In this document: positions 33,723-43,278 of the stretch, piece by piece
Layout: each line of letters begins with the position of its first letter
Numbering within the stretch: position 1 is the stretch's first letter
Assembly (NCBI RefSeq): GCF_001641335.1
Contig: NZ_LVEM01000009.1
Coordinates: 86,784-150,783, forward strand
DNA: 64,000 nt
Reading direction: 5' to 3'
From: Bradyrhizobium stylosanthis
Lineage (GTDB): Bacteria > Pseudomonadota > Alphaproteobacteria > Rhizobiales > Xanthobacteraceae
Made by a program: the position numbers and the translations under genes
The notes under the pieces: model-generated
Databases searched by the model: none
Seen by the model: the letters and a program-made list of their open reading frames with translations, nothing else
Told to the model about the DNA's origin: nothing

Positions 33723-34088
33723 ATGAGCTCTCCAAAAGCCCCGCTCACAACATGGGGTTTGCGCGCCGCCCGGAAAGGGCCAACCATTAAAATTAAAAGG
33801 GGCCACTCAGCTAAACCGCGGTGAGAAGGCGGCACCCCGCAAGGCGCGTTCAGTAGACAATTTGGGACTCTTGCGTAGGCAAGTCGAGATTTGAGGCCGG
33901 CAACGGAGACGCGGGCCCCGAGTGCCTGGGAGGGACGACCGTAGCGAGGCCGCCACATTGGCTTTGCTCAGCCACTCGTTCATACGCGATGTCGTTTGAG
34001 CACGACGCGCAGGAGCAACTCGCGAGGGGCAGGCCTCGGCCCTCGCAAACGCGCCGGCCAAGGCTTGCCTCGAACGGTCGGGCGATGG
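33723..34088 (-). other. Gap of about 370 bp
   Basis: No supported gene or clear regulatory site; it holds the kup 3' flank and the promoter of the small gene at 33722. Confidence 0.35.
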
Positions 34089-36017
34089 TCACAGCTGGAT
34101 GCGGCGGCCGATTTCGACCAGCTCTTTGCTCGGTATCCGGAATCGATCGACCGCATGCGCCGAGTTTCTGGACATGAACGCGAAGAGAGCGACCCGCCAA
34201 CGGGATAGCCAGGGCCGCTTCGAACGGCTCACCGCATCGTAACGCTCGATATAGAAGGTTGGTCGATCCCAGGCCGGGAGCCCCTCACGTCTCGCCGCGC
34301 TGATCGCTGAAGGCAAGTCGGGTATTTCCACGAAGCCAAAATGCACTGTCATATGCCAGAGGCCCTTGCCCAGCTTCTCGCATTTGATGCGATCGGCTGG
34401 CCAGACGCGAGGGGTGCTTTCAAAGCTCACCGAGAGCGCAACGACCGTCTCGAACAGTGACCGCGTTTGCGTAACGTAGTTCACGATGATGGGCGGCATC
34501 CCCTTTCCGAATCGCGTCAGGAATATGCCTGTCCCAGGCACACGGACGATGTCTTCGGCAGTCAACCGGCCCAGAAAGGCAGCGGCGGTCTCGGAGTACT
34601 TGGCATTGCGCTTGTGCAGAGTGGTGATACCGGAATGCCCGGTTATCATGACGATGAACACTAGCAGCCCGAAGGTAAGCGGGATCCAGCCGCCCTCCAA
34701 CAATTTCAGGAGATTGGCGGCAAAAAAGCTGAGATCGACGCCTAGTAAGACGACCGCGATCGCCACGGATTGCCAGAGCGGCCAATGCCATCGCCTACAC
34801 GTCACTTCGAACAGCAGGATGGTGGTGAGAACCATCGTGGTGGATACGGCCGTTCCGTACGCGCCTGCAAGCCGATCGGACGTTCCGAATGTGGCTGTGA
34901 GAGCGATGGTCATCAGCATCATCGTCCAGTTAACGAACGGAACGTAGATCTGACCGTATTCGTCGGCCGACGTCTGCCGTATCCGGATGCCCGGAAACCA
35001 GCCGAGCTGCATGGCCTGGCGCGTCATCGAGAAGCACCCGGTGATGATGGCCTGGCTGGCGATGATGGTGGCAAGGGTGGCAAGCGCCACCAGGGGATAG
35101 AGCGCCACGGACGGAGCAAGTTTAAAGAACGGATTAGAGTCGAGATCCGGCGACGCGATGAACGCGGCCACCTGGCCGGCATAATTGAGAATCAGTGCCG
35201 GCAGCACGATGCAGTACCAGGCGACGCGGATCGGAGCACGCCCGACATGCCCCATGTCCGCATACAGCGCCTCACCTCCGGTTACGGCGAGGAACACGCC
35301 GCCGAGCACGGCGAAGCCGGCAAAGCCATGCGTCGTCAGAAGGCGCAGCCCACAGCTCGGATCGAGTGCGGCCAGCACTTCGGGATGGCTGAAAAGTCCA
35401 AAGACGCCGAGCCCTCCGATAGTGATGAACCACAGCAGCATGATCGGCCCGAAAGCCTTGCCGACGGAGGCCGTTCCGTGAGTTTGCAGAGTAAACAGGC
35501 CCAGCAGGATCAGAACGGCAATCGGCATTGTATAGGGCTTGAAGATCGCCGTGGCGACATTCACGCCTTCGACGGCGCTGAGCACCGAGATCGCAGGCGT
35601 GATGATCCCATCGCCATAGATGAGGGCGGCGCCGAACAGACCTGCGATCAGCAACGAGCGGCCTCGCCCGGACCAGCGCGCGCCAGTCATGGCCATCAGC
35701 GCCAATATGCCGCCTTCGCCGTAATTGTCCGCGCGCATGACGAGGAGGCTGTATTTGATCGAGATCGTCACGATAAGCGACCAGAACACCAGTGACAGCG
35801 ATCCTAGTGCAGCATCGGCGTCGAACGCGCGTCCCATCAGATGCACAATGGTCTGCAACGTATAGAGCGGACTTGTGCCCAGATCGCCATAGACGATGCC
35901 GAGCGCGAGCAGGATCGTCGCGCGGCCTGGCGAAGGCTCTATACGCCTATGTGGCTGTCCGTTGAAATCACTGCCCGCGGAGAGCGCCGCAGTCGATGCG
36001 TAGGGCATGGGATCCAA
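34089..36017 (-). CDS. kup: Kup-family potassium uptake transporter
   Basis: The 642-residue protein carries LALGIVYGDLGTSPLYTLQT, the signature of the Kup/HAK/KT family, and IKYSLLVMRADNYGEGGILA. About 12 hydrophobic segments are followed by a cytoplasmic C-terminal part of some 170 residues. It is a K+/H+ symporter that works at low pH and low potassium. Upstream bases 36018-36292 hold no gene. It points to turgor or pH adjustment within the stress region. The start at 36017 is used; the ATG nine bases downstream would fit as well. Confidence 0.96.
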   Translation of the reverse strand: MDPMPYASTAALSAGSDFNGQPHRRIEPSPGRATILLALGIVYGDLGTSPLYTLQTIVHLMGRAFDADAALGSLSLVFWSLIVTISIKYSLLVMRADNYGEGGILALMAMTGARWSGRGRSLLIAGLFGAALIYGDGIITPAISVLSAVEGVNVATAIFKPYTMPIAVLILLGLFTLQTHGTASVGKAFGPIMLLWFITIGGLGVFGLFSHPEVLAALDPSCGLRLLTTHGFAGFAVLGGVFLAVTGGEALYADMGHVGRAPIRVAWYCIVLPALILNYAGQVAAFIASPDLDSNPFFKLAPSVALYPLVALATLATIIASQAIITGCFSMTRQAMQLGWFPGIRIRQTSADEYGQIYVPFVNWTMMLMTIALTATFGTSDRLAGAYGTAVSTTMVLTTILLFEVTCRRWHWPLWQSVAIAVVLLGVDLSFFAANLLKLLEGGWIPLTFGLLVFIVMITGHSGITTLHKRNAKYSETAAAFLGRLTAEDIVRVPGTGIFLTRFGKGMPPIIVNYVTQTRSLFETVVALSVSFESTPRVWPADRIKCEKLGKGLWHMTVHFGFVEIPDLPSAISAARREGLPAWDRPTFYIERYDAVSRSKRPWLSRWRVALFAFMSRNSAHAVDRFRIPSKELVEIGRRIQL

Positions 36018-36292
36018 GCTCCCGGAGGGAAATCAGAAGATGCGATTCCCAATAAGTGCGTCCCGTCGAATTCATCTCTCGGCACAGGCCCTCCCGGACC
36101 GCCAGAAAGGAACGGCACGCCCTCGCCTGTCCGCAGCTAGGAGTGGCCAGATCCAGCAATGACGGGGCTGCTAAAAACCTGCGCTGCGCGTCTTGATGTA
36201 GTCGATTGACTTCTGCGAGCATCTCGATGCGTTTTATCTTGAAACGTGCACCCAGATGCCGCGACCGGCGGACCGGGCAAACGTCTCAGGCC

Positions 36293-37168
36293 TTACAGCC
36301 CCGCCCTTCGCGCGGCGAGCCGCGCCAAGCCGGACCAGTCGGCGTCGCTCTCACCCTGCGCGACGCCCTCGATGAAATGATCCCGGACCAGGCTGGCGAC
36401 CGGCATCGGAACCGCCAGCGCATCGGCTGCGGCAAGCGCCAGCCGCATGTCCTTCAACCCGAGCGACATCTTGAAGCCATCAGTGGGTTGCTGCGCGTCG
36501 GCGATGATGGGTCCGTAAGTCCGATAGACCGGCGCTGAAAACAGCGTACCGGTCAGAATATTGAGATAACGGTGCGGGTCGATGCCGGATTTGCGCACCA
36601 AGGCGAATGCCTCTCCCAGCGACTCCAGCACCGCCGCGATCAGGAAGTTGCCGGAAAGTTTTACCAAGTTGGCCTCGGAGGGTCTGTTGCTGATGACAAA
36701 AGTCTCCTGGCCTATCTCATCAAACAGCTGATGGCAGCGACTGAGCATCAGGTCAGCACCGGCCGCGATGATAAAAAGCTTGGCTGCAGCCGCAGCCTCC
36801 GGCCGCCCGAACACAGGCGCGGCGATGTAACCCTGGCCGGCCTTGCCATGCGCCTCAGTAAGATGATCGGACAGCCCAACGCTGATCGTGCTCATGGAAA
36901 TGTGGATGGCATCGCGGCGAAGCGCGGAAAGCGCGCCGCGGTCTCCGAACACGACGTCCTCGACAGCCGGGTCGTCGGCAAGCATCGTGATGAGAATTTC
37001 GCCTCGACACGCATCGGCAACGAGGTCGGCGATTTGCGCCCCCTCGCGCGCCAGGGGTTCAACCTTACTGCGCGTGCGATTGTAGACGATGAGATGATGG
37101 CCAGCCTTTAGCAGGTTCCGCGCTATTGGCGCACCCATGTGGCCGAGCCCGATGAAGCCAACGTCCAT
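36293..37168 (-). CDS. NAD(P)-dependent beta-hydroxyacid dehydrogenase
   Basis: The protein begins MDVGFIGLGHMGAPIARNLL, a Rossmann nucleotide-binding site (GLGHMG), and has VKLSGNFLIAAVLESLGEAF with the catalytic Lys and Asn of the 3-hydroxyisobutyrate dehydrogenase family. At 291 residues it fits 3-hydroxyisobutyrate, tartronate-semialdehyde or glyoxylate/succinic-semialdehyde reductases. It lies 81 bp downstream of an aldehyde dehydrogenase of the succinate-semialdehyde type, suggesting the pair processes the same aldehyde by reduction or oxidation. The exact substrate is inferred. Confidence 0.9.
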   Translation of the reverse strand: MDVGFIGLGHMGAPIARNLLKAGHHLIVYNRTRSKVEPLAREGAQIADLVADACRGEILITMLADDPAVEDVVFGDRGALSALRRDAIHISMSTISVGLSDHLTEAHGKAGQGYIAAPVFGRPEAAAAAKLFIIAAGADLMLSRCHQLFDEIGQETFVISNRPSEANLVKLSGNFLIAAVLESLGEAFALVRKSGIDPHRYLNILTGTLFSAPVYRTYGPIIADAQQPTDGFKMSLGLKDMRLALAAADALAVPMPVASLVRDHFIEGVAQGESDADWSGLARLAARRAGL

Positions 37169-37249
37169 CGCAGTATCCTTTCAACGCGGTTGGCCATCAC
37201 TAGCCCGCCGCGGTTAATCGCTGCGTTAGTGGGTATCAACTTGCGCGCG

Positions 37250-38614
37250 TCAGCCCACCACGACCGTCTTGATATTTACGAATTCCTTGATGCCATAGTG
37301 CGAAAGCTCGCGACCAAAACCACTTTGCTTGACACCGCCGAAGGGTAGCCGCGGATCGGAGCGGACGTTGTCGTTGACGAACATATTGCCGCTCTCGATC
37401 TCGGCGGCGACGCGCTCACCGCGCGCGATATCGCCTGTGATGACGCCGCCGCCCAGTCCGAATACCGAATCATTGGCCACAGCGATCGCGGCATCTTCGT
37501 CGTCGACCCTGATCACGGACGCGACCGGGCCGAATAATTCTTCCGCATAAGCAGGCATGCCTTTCGTCACCTTGGTAAGGACGGTCGGCGGATAATAGGC
37601 GCCAGGCCCGCTCGGGATTTCGCCGCCGAGCACGCAGCGCGCGCCCTTTGCGATGCTGCTCTCGACCTGTCGATGCAACGTGTCCCGAAGATCATGGCGC
37701 GCCAGCGGGCCAATTTCAGTGTCCTGTTCGAGCGGATCGCCCATTTTGGGAGTGGCCATGCGTTTGACGAAAAGTTCGACAAACCGGTCGTGCACTTTAT
37801 CGACGATGATGAATCGCTTGGCGGCGATGCAACTCTGGCCCGTATTGATCAATCGTCCTCTGGCGCAGACGGTTGCCGCGAGATCGAGATCGGCGTCCTC
37901 GAGGACCAGATAAGGATCGCTGCCGCCGAGCTCGAGCACGGTCTTCTTCAGAAGCGAGCCGGCCTTGCCGGCTACCGCGCGTCCGGCGGGGCCGCTGCCG
38001 GTCAGGGTGGCCGCGCGCACCAGCGGGTTTTCGAGCACCGCGTCAACCTGTGCGCTGGAAATCATCAAGGTGCGGAACAGATCTCTTGGAAAACCCGCAT
38101 CCTGGAACACGCTTTCGATGGCGAGCGCACAGCCGGGCACATTCGAGGCGTGCTTCATCACCGCACCGTTGCCGGCCATCAATCCCGGGGCGGCAAACCG
38201 GAAAACCTGCCAGAATGGAAAATTCCAGGGCATCACGGCGAGCACGACGCCGAGCGGCTGGAAGATGACATAGCTTTTGCGGGCCTCGGTCTTGATCGGT
38301 TCGGTCGCGAGAATTCGCTCGGCGTTGTCGGCGTAGTAATCGCAGGCAACTGCGCATTTATGGACCTCGGCAACGCCGTCGCGGATCGGCTTACCCATTT
38401 CCCTCGCCATCAGATCAGCATATTTGGCGGCGTTTTCCCGCAATACTCTCGCCGCCTGGTGCATCAAGCCGGCGCGGCTAGAAAAGCCCGTTCGTCGCCA
38501 ATCGAGAAACGCGCTATGCGCTTTGCCGATAGCGTCTCGCATGCCGACATCCGTCATCTCCTGATAACTGGCAAATGTCTCGCCTGTGGCGGGATTGATA
38601 GCATTGATCGTCAT
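37250..38614 (-). CDS. Aldehyde dehydrogenase, succinate-semialdehyde type
   Basis: The 454-residue protein from the ATG at 38614 starts MTINAINPATGETFASYQEM. Catalytic residues are present: Asn131 (PWNFPFW), Glu228 (LELGGSDP) and Cys262 (NTGQSCIAAKRF). The sequence resembles Sad/GabD succinate-semialdehyde dehydrogenases, including GFGREL near the end. It converts an aldehyde to the acid with NAD(P)+. It lies 67 bp downstream of a sorbosone-type dehydrogenase and 81 bp upstream of the beta-hydroxyacid dehydrogenase, so the three are probably one operon. Confidence 0.9.
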   Translation of the reverse strand: MTINAINPATGETFASYQEMTDVGMRDAIGKAHSAFLDWRRTGFSSRAGLMHQAARVLRENAAKYADLMAREMGKPIRDGVAEVHKCAVACDYYADNAERILATEPIKTEARKSYVIFQPLGVVLAVMPWNFPFWQVFRFAAPGLMAGNGAVMKHASNVPGCALAIESVFQDAGFPRDLFRTLMISSAQVDAVLENPLVRAATLTGSGPAGRAVAGKAGSLLKKTVLELGGSDPYLVLEDADLDLAATVCARGRLINTGQSCIAAKRFIIVDKVHDRFVELFVKRMATPKMGDPLEQDTEIGPLARHDLRDTLHRQVESSIAKGARCVLGGEIPSGPGAYYPPTVLTKVTKGMPAYAEELFGPVASVIRVDDEDAAIAVANDSVFGLGGGVITGDIARGERVAAEIESGNMFVNDNVRSDPRLPFGGVKQSGFGRELSHYGIKEFVNIKTVVVG

Positions 38615-38681
38615 CGCTTGGGCCTTTCGTCGGTGGTGCGAGAATGGTCGATGGGATCTGCGGCGCTTGATCCGAATCCCG

Positions 38682-40052
38682 TCATTTGCTGGACGCAACC
38701 TTCTGATGGCTGACGCGCCAAATCGTGCCGTTGCCGTCTTCGGTGACGAAGAGCGAGCCGTCCTTCGCGACCGCGACGCCGACGGGCCGGCCCCAGACCT
38801 GCTTGTTGGAAATGACGAACCCGGTCATGAAGTCCTCGTATTCGCCGGTCGGCTTGCCGGCGTTGTCGAACAGCAGGCGCACGACCTTGTAGCGGGTCCG
38901 CTCCGCACGATTCCAGGAGCCGTGCAGCGCGACGAAGGCGCTGCCCTGGTAGTAAGCAGGAAAATCGTTGCCTTCGTAGAACACGATCTGAAGCGGGGCG
39001 GAGTGCGCTTGCATCAGCACGTCCGGAACCGTCACCTTGCCCTTCAGGTCCGAACGCGCGCCGTTGTGGCGCGGATCCGCGTTGGCTCCGATGTAGTACC
39101 AGGGCCAACCGAAGAAACTGCCATCCTTGACCGCGGTCGCATATTCGAACGGCGTGTGGTCACCGAGCTCATCGCGCTCGTTGACAACGCACCAAGGAAG
39201 GCCGGTTGCCGGTTGAATGGTGAGGCCAGCGCAATTGCGCAGGCCCGTCGCAAGAATCTTCTCGTTCTTGCCGTCAGGATCGTAGGACAGTATGTCGGCG
39301 CGGCGCTCCTCGGTGTCCCAAGTCGCGCCGAGCGGCTCACTCTTGATCCATGCCTGCAGGCCGCCCTTGACTAACGGCACGGAGAACATGTCGAGCGCGA
39401 CGTTCGATCCGGAGCCGACCGAGACCAACAACCGCTTGCCGTCTCGGGTAAACGCGATGTCGCGCGTCCAATGATGAACCCACGGAATATGTCCGACGAT
39501 CTGTTCCGGCTGGGCGGTCGCGACCAGGTCGTCGTTTTTGTACGGAAAGCGGACGACGCCGTCGCTGTTGGCGACATAGACCCATTCCGGATTCGGCCCG
39601 AGCGGATAGAACGCGATCCCGAACGGTTGGGTGAGCCCGCTGGCAAAGACTTCGTCTCTGGTCAGCGAGGCGGTCCCGGATGGGACCCGCAGCACATGTA
39701 TCGTGTTGGACGCGCTGTCGGCGACAAACAGGTCGCCGTTCGGCGCCGCGCGGATGGCGCGCGGACCGGCGTAGCCTGACGCCACCAACTCGACGAGAAA
39801 ACCTGGTGGTACGCGCGGCTTGGCGCCGCGTGGTAGGGGCACGACTTCGCTGAAATTCGGTGTGGATTTGCCGACCGGCGGCAGATCCTGTGGCTTAATC
39901 AGGCGCCTGAGGCCCGGTTTATCTTGCTGCCATGAGCCGAGCGCGGCTTTGCCTTTCAAAAGCGTTCCGCTCCCGTCCTCTGCTGCAGCGCGCACCGCGC
40001 CGGCGCCAGTGAGCATGATGATGGCGGCCATTGTCCGTACGATGTTATGCAA
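38682..40052 (-). CDS. Sorbosone-type (GSDH-family) PQQ sugar dehydrogenase
   Basis: The protein of about 456 residues has a signal sequence (TMAAIIMLTGAGAVRAAA) and a six-bladed propeller: GYAGPRAIRAAPNGDLFVAD, VHHWTRDIAFTRDGKRLLVS, CVVNERDELGDHTPFEYA and GRPVGVAVAKDGSLFVTEDG. These are the blocks of the glucose/sorbosone dehydrogenase family, which bind PQQ in the periplasm. A TTG at 40052 with GGAG upstream is my choice; the ATG at 40031 is an alternative. A lipoprotein paralogue is at 50811. Substrates of this group are often undefined. Confidence 0.85.
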   Translation of the reverse strand: MHNIVRTMAAIIMLTGAGAVRAAAEDGSGTLLKGKAALGSWQQDKPGLRRLIKPQDLPPVGKSTPNFSEVVPLPRGAKPRVPPGFLVELVASGYAGPRAIRAAPNGDLFVADSASNTIHVLRVPSGTASLTRDEVFASGLTQPFGIAFYPLGPNPEWVYVANSDGVVRFPYKNDDLVATAQPEQIVGHIPWVHHWTRDIAFTRDGKRLLVSVGSGSNVALDMFSVPLVKGGLQAWIKSEPLGATWDTEERRADILSYDPDGKNEKILATGLRNCAGLTIQPATGLPWCVVNERDELGDHTPFEYATAVKDGSFFGWPWYYIGANADPRHNGARSDLKGKVTVPDVLMQAHSAPLQIVFYEGNDFPAYYQGSAFVALHGSWNRAERTRYKVVRLLFDNAGKPTGEYEDFMTGFVISNKQVWGRPVGVAVAKDGSLFVTEDGNGTIWRVSHQKVASSK

Positions 40053-40676
40053 TTGAGCGCTCCACGAGGTTTTGATGAGGGCTGCAGCACGATGATCACC
40101 GCCCAGGGCCATTTCGACGGCATTGACGAAAGAAACTGGGCCGCCAACGACAGCTGTGATCCACTGAGGCTCGCGACTTGCAAGCCGGCGCGCCATGACG
40201 GCCGTCAATTTTGGCGAGCGACTGTTCTAGGCGGGAGACCAACTCGGATGGGTCAACCAGTGTGGCGGCAGGATACTTCCTCTTGGGTCGGGTCAGGCGT
40301 GCCGAAGCGTTCGGGCGATCACCAATGGTCGACGGGTTCAGTGCAGCGATGCTTCACCAGCTGCATGGCCTGCGTTCTCTGCGCAGGGGTCTCCGAGCGG
40401 CGGATCGATCGCCATTCGGCCGAGATGACTGCAGACCTCGCTAGAGTGGTCATCGCGATTCCCAGCGCGCAGGCCTATGCATCGTTGTCGCGGGATTATT
40501 GCCGCTGCTTGGGGCTAAGGTATCACGGCCTATCGGCGCTTTCTGCCCAATTTTGCGATGCCTACCGGATAACGTTCTCGCTGCTCATCGGCGTCTTGTT
40601 GGCGTTAGTATTATACAGCAGGACGAACCGCTGGTCGAGGAACCGGGGCAGCGCCGAATACGTCCGCCGGCGGCGG
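40053..40676. other. Gap of about 620 bp without a convincing gene
   Basis: The longest frames here have low-complexity, Arg/Cys-rich translations and no ribosome binding site. I found no strong regulatory site. Confidence 0.4.
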
Positions 40677-41858
40677 TCAAATGAATTGATAGCGGAGGAT
40701 GGCCGCCAATGGAGCGCGCTCCGGCAGTTGGTCTCGCGATACGGCCAATACCCTTGCCCCGGTGCATAGCGCTCGCCGTGCCACCTCATCGACGACGCTG
40801 TAGACCTCCGCATCATCGGAAGCGGCATAGGTCACGCTGCCGTCGATATCGCTGACGAGCCCTGGCACGACGGCGTCGAAGTCGACCAGCAACTGCTCGA
40901 TCGCACCCGCGGTTGCTGCGTGGGCTGCGTAAGAAACGTCCGTCGTGCCGCGCCGCGGCTTCAACTCGTCATACCGCGCGATAAGGTCCCTGATTTCTCG
41001 TGTGGTCGAACGGTCGAGGATCGGGATCGCCTGTTCCTCCAGCACGGAGTCGGTGGACTGGTCAGAATTTCCTTCTATAATTTCCTCGGCCAACTCCGGA
41101 TAGTCGCAGATCGCGCGGAACATCGAAGCCAACGGCTCGGTGGCCGCGAGTATCAGCGGCGCCGTATGTCCGCGCAATGTATCGCGGACGGCGTGGTCCA
41201 CTTTCTGCACATATTGGTGTAAGAGCACTTTCTCGCCCTCGAGGTTTTGCAAGTGGCCTCGCGGCGCGCGGACATGGAATGATGGACGTTGCGTCGCTTC
41301 TTCCGCATTCTTTGGCAGTCCCGGAACCCATACACGCGACGGCGGCAAATTGGCAAAGACGTGAATCAGCCGGACGCTCTCTTCGGCAAGCGCGAGCACG
41401 AAAGCATCCTGGCGCGACGTCATCGCCCGCAACAGCGGCGTTAGGTGCAAACGATCCGCGACCTCGGCAAGTGGCTTCGGCGTTTCCGCCAGACGGAAGG
41501 TGCGCAAGGTTTCAGGCCCCGCGAGCACCGCAAGTCCGTTACCCTGATGGTGCCAAAACGCGAGGCTCTCGTCCGGCTTCGCACGCTGGCGCTGCCGGAC
41601 CTTGTCTTGATCGGGGTCATGTTGGCCGCCGACGAGGTGCTCGAAGCGCTGTTCGAAGGCTTCGATCACGCGCTTGTCAGCGCTAGCCTCGCTCAATTGC
41701 GCGAGCGCCTGTTTCGCCAGATCCTTGAACAGCGTACGATTCGCCTTGGAGTCCTCGCCAAGGCGAGATGTTGGCATGTACAGGGAAACACAGAACTGGG
41801 CCCGTAGCTGCGCAAGATCCCTGAACTCTGCCACGGTTGGTATGTCGATGTGAAGCAT
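40677..41858 (-). CDS. baeRF-family (bacterial eRF1-like) protein
   Basis: The 393-residue protein starts MLHIDIPTVAEFRDLAQLRA and has QFCVSLYMPTSRLGED, a DAFVLALAEESVRLIHVFAN segment with the small beta-rich domain, and the C-terminal block with IEQLLVDFDAVVPGL, ALCTGARVLAVSRDQLPERA and PLAAILRYQF. This is the domain order of baeRF proteins, predicted relatives of archaeal/eukaryotic release factor eRF1 and linked to ribosome-associated functions. Its upstream region holds TTGACGATCGTCAG at 41922. I infer a role in ribosome stress; the family's activity is not proven. Confidence 0.82.
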   Translation of the reverse strand: MLHIDIPTVAEFRDLAQLRAQFCVSLYMPTSRLGEDSKANRTLFKDLAKQALAQLSEASADKRVIEAFEQRFEHLVGGQHDPDQDKVRQRQRAKPDESLAFWHHQGNGLAVLAGPETLRTFRLAETPKPLAEVADRLHLTPLLRAMTSRQDAFVLALAEESVRLIHVFANLPPSRVWVPGLPKNAEEATQRPSFHVRAPRGHLQNLEGEKVLLHQYVQKVDHAVRDTLRGHTAPLILAATEPLASMFRAICDYPELAEEIIEGNSDQSTDSVLEEQAIPILDRSTTREIRDLIARYDELKPRRGTTDVSYAAHAATAGAIEQLLVDFDAVVPGLVSDIDGSVTYAASDDAEVYSVVDEVARRALCTGARVLAVSRDQLPERAPLAAILRYQFI

Positions 41859-41921
41859 TGGGTCCTCGAGGGTTGCCGGTGAACGCAGTGCAGACTCTCG
41901 CGATATCGTCGCCTAGTGACA

Positions 41922-41935
41922 TTGACGATCGTCAG
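41922..41935 (-). promoter_or_regulatory. FixK/FNR-type box of the baeRF gene
   Basis: TTGACGATCGTCAG lies 63 bp before the start at 41858. GAGAGT at 41899-41894 is at the right distance but is a weak -10. The flanks GTGAC and GTCAC extend the symmetry. Confidence 0.5.
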
Positions 41936-42373
41936 TCACGGAGGCTGCTCGAGCGCCCATGCAAATGCGCCGCAAGCGGTCAACCCGATCAGGGTGTAAC
42001 CCCACGCCAGCAAGCCCCAATCCCGCATCAACTTGCGCGCCGGCGCCGAGTCTTTCTCGGGTGGAACGGCGCAGAGCCAGACGCTCACCGGCACCAGCAC
42101 AAAGTAATCGTAGGGCCAGCTTGTGAGGATCGCGAGGCCGCCGATGATCCAGCGCACGTCACCGCCGAACCGACAATGGACAAAGGCGAGAGATGCCGAA
42201 ACCAGGGAAAGAGTGGTCAGCAAGATCGCACCGCGGTGATCACTCGCAGCCCATTCGCGGACCATCGCAGAGGTTCCAAGCTTGAGCCGCGCCGGGTGCT
42301 CCACAAATCCGATATAGATTGCCGCGCCGAGGTAAGCTGCAGCGACCGCAAACGCATATGAACCGATTTGCAT
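41936..42373 (-). CDS. Four-helix membrane protein, DUF1772-like
   Basis: The 145-residue protein has four hydrophobic segments, with YLGAAIYIGFVEHPARLKLG near the start and WGYTLIGLTACGAFAWAL at the end. The E-H-P-A-R motif and overall topology resemble DUF1772, whose fungal relatives include anthrone oxygenases; bacterial members are uncharacterised. It lies 34 bp downstream of the universal stress protein gene, so co-transcription is likely. Confidence 0.6.
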   Translation of the reverse strand: MQIGSYAFAVAAAYLGAAIYIGFVEHPARLKLGTSAMVREWAASDHRGAILLTTLSLVSASLAFVHCRFGGDVRWIIGGLAILTSWPYDYFVLVPVSVWLCAVPPEKDSAPARKLMRDWGLLAWGYTLIGLTACGAFAWALEQPP

Positions 42374-42407
42374 GAAGCCTCCACACGGCGGACCGCGCGC
42401 GGTTCGT

Positions 42408-43241
42408 TCAGTGCGACATGAAGGCGGGAACCGTCATCGACTTCAAAATGTCCCGGGTGACGCCGCCGAGAATGATTTCGCGCAGCTTGGCATGGCCATA
42501 GCCACCCATCACGATCAGGGTTCCGGATTCGTCGGCGACATGAGACAGGATCGCGTCTGCCACACCGATATCCGGTGCCGGAATGATTTCGATCTCGACC
42601 TTGACGTCGTGGCGCGCCAGGTGGCTTGCCATTTCGACCCCGCAAATCTCGGTGGTCTCGTTCTTCGTTTTGTTGTTCTCGATAATCAGCAGATCAACCT
42701 TTTGCGCCCTCGCCAGCAGCGGCAGCGCATCGTTGATTGCCCGCGCCGCCGGGCGGCCGCCGTCCCAGCAGCATACCACGCGGTCAAGCTTCAATCCGTT
42801 CTTATCGATATATGGGACGACGATGACTGGACGTCCCGACTCAAGGAGCGCGCTTTCGATCATGTCGTCATTGGCTTCCCCGTCTGGGCTGGACTGAAGA
42901 AACGTGCTGAGATCGAAGCGCCGAGCGATCGCCGCGAACAATGTTGGCGCCTCTATCCCCACGGTCCTGACGAGACGATGTTCCGCCGACAGCAGGCTGC
43001 GCCTTGCGGCCTCGTCAAACCGCCTGATTGCCGCCTCGGCGGCTTTCTTGCTCTCCTCAATCATTGTGGCGACGACATCGGGCGGAATTTCCAGCATCAC
43101 ATAGCCTGGAAAGTCCGGCTCATAGGCAAAGGCCACGCCTGCAAGATGAGCATCGAACGCTTCCGCAACCGTGATCGCGAACTCGCGCGCCCGGTCCCGT
43201 GAAACGTCATGCTCCAGATTGACGACGATATCCTTGATCAT
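42408..43241 (-). CDS. Universal stress protein, two-domain
   Basis: The 277-residue protein has two UspA-like halves. The first begins MIKDIVVNLEHDVSRDRARE. The second has GLKLDRVVCCWDGGRPAARA and ends with TLIVMGGYGHAKLREIILGG-VTRDIL, the ATP-type G-2x-G-9x-G loop, in which the usual following Ser/Thr is Gly. USPs help survival under starvation and low oxygen, often under FNR-type control. AGAGGAAAC precedes the ATG at 43241. A similar protein is at 57304. Confidence 0.9.
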   Translation of the reverse strand: MIKDIVVNLEHDVSRDRAREFAITVAEAFDAHLAGVAFAYEPDFPGYVMLEIPPDVVATMIEESKKAAEAAIRRFDEAARRSLLSAEHRLVRTVGIEAPTLFAAIARRFDLSTFLQSSPDGEANDDMIESALLESGRPVIVVPYIDKNGLKLDRVVCCWDGGRPAARAINDALPLLARAQKVDLLIIENNKTKNETTEICGVEMASHLARHDVKVEIEIIPAPDIGVADAILSHVADESGTLIVMGGYGHAKLREIILGGVTRDILKSMTVPAFMSH

Positions 43242-43278
43242 CGAGAAGTTTCCTCTAGGTGAGGCACACGGTTCGGCA

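Noticed and set aside
36194..36211. TTGATGTAGTCGATTGAC upstream of kup as another FixK/FNR box
   Set aside because: Half-sites are not at the 14-bp palindromic spacing.
40047..40769. 240-codon plus-strand frame between the sorbosone-type dehydrogenase and baeRF
   Set aside because: Low-complexity, no ribosome binding site, overlaps the baeRF 3' end; no family resemblance.
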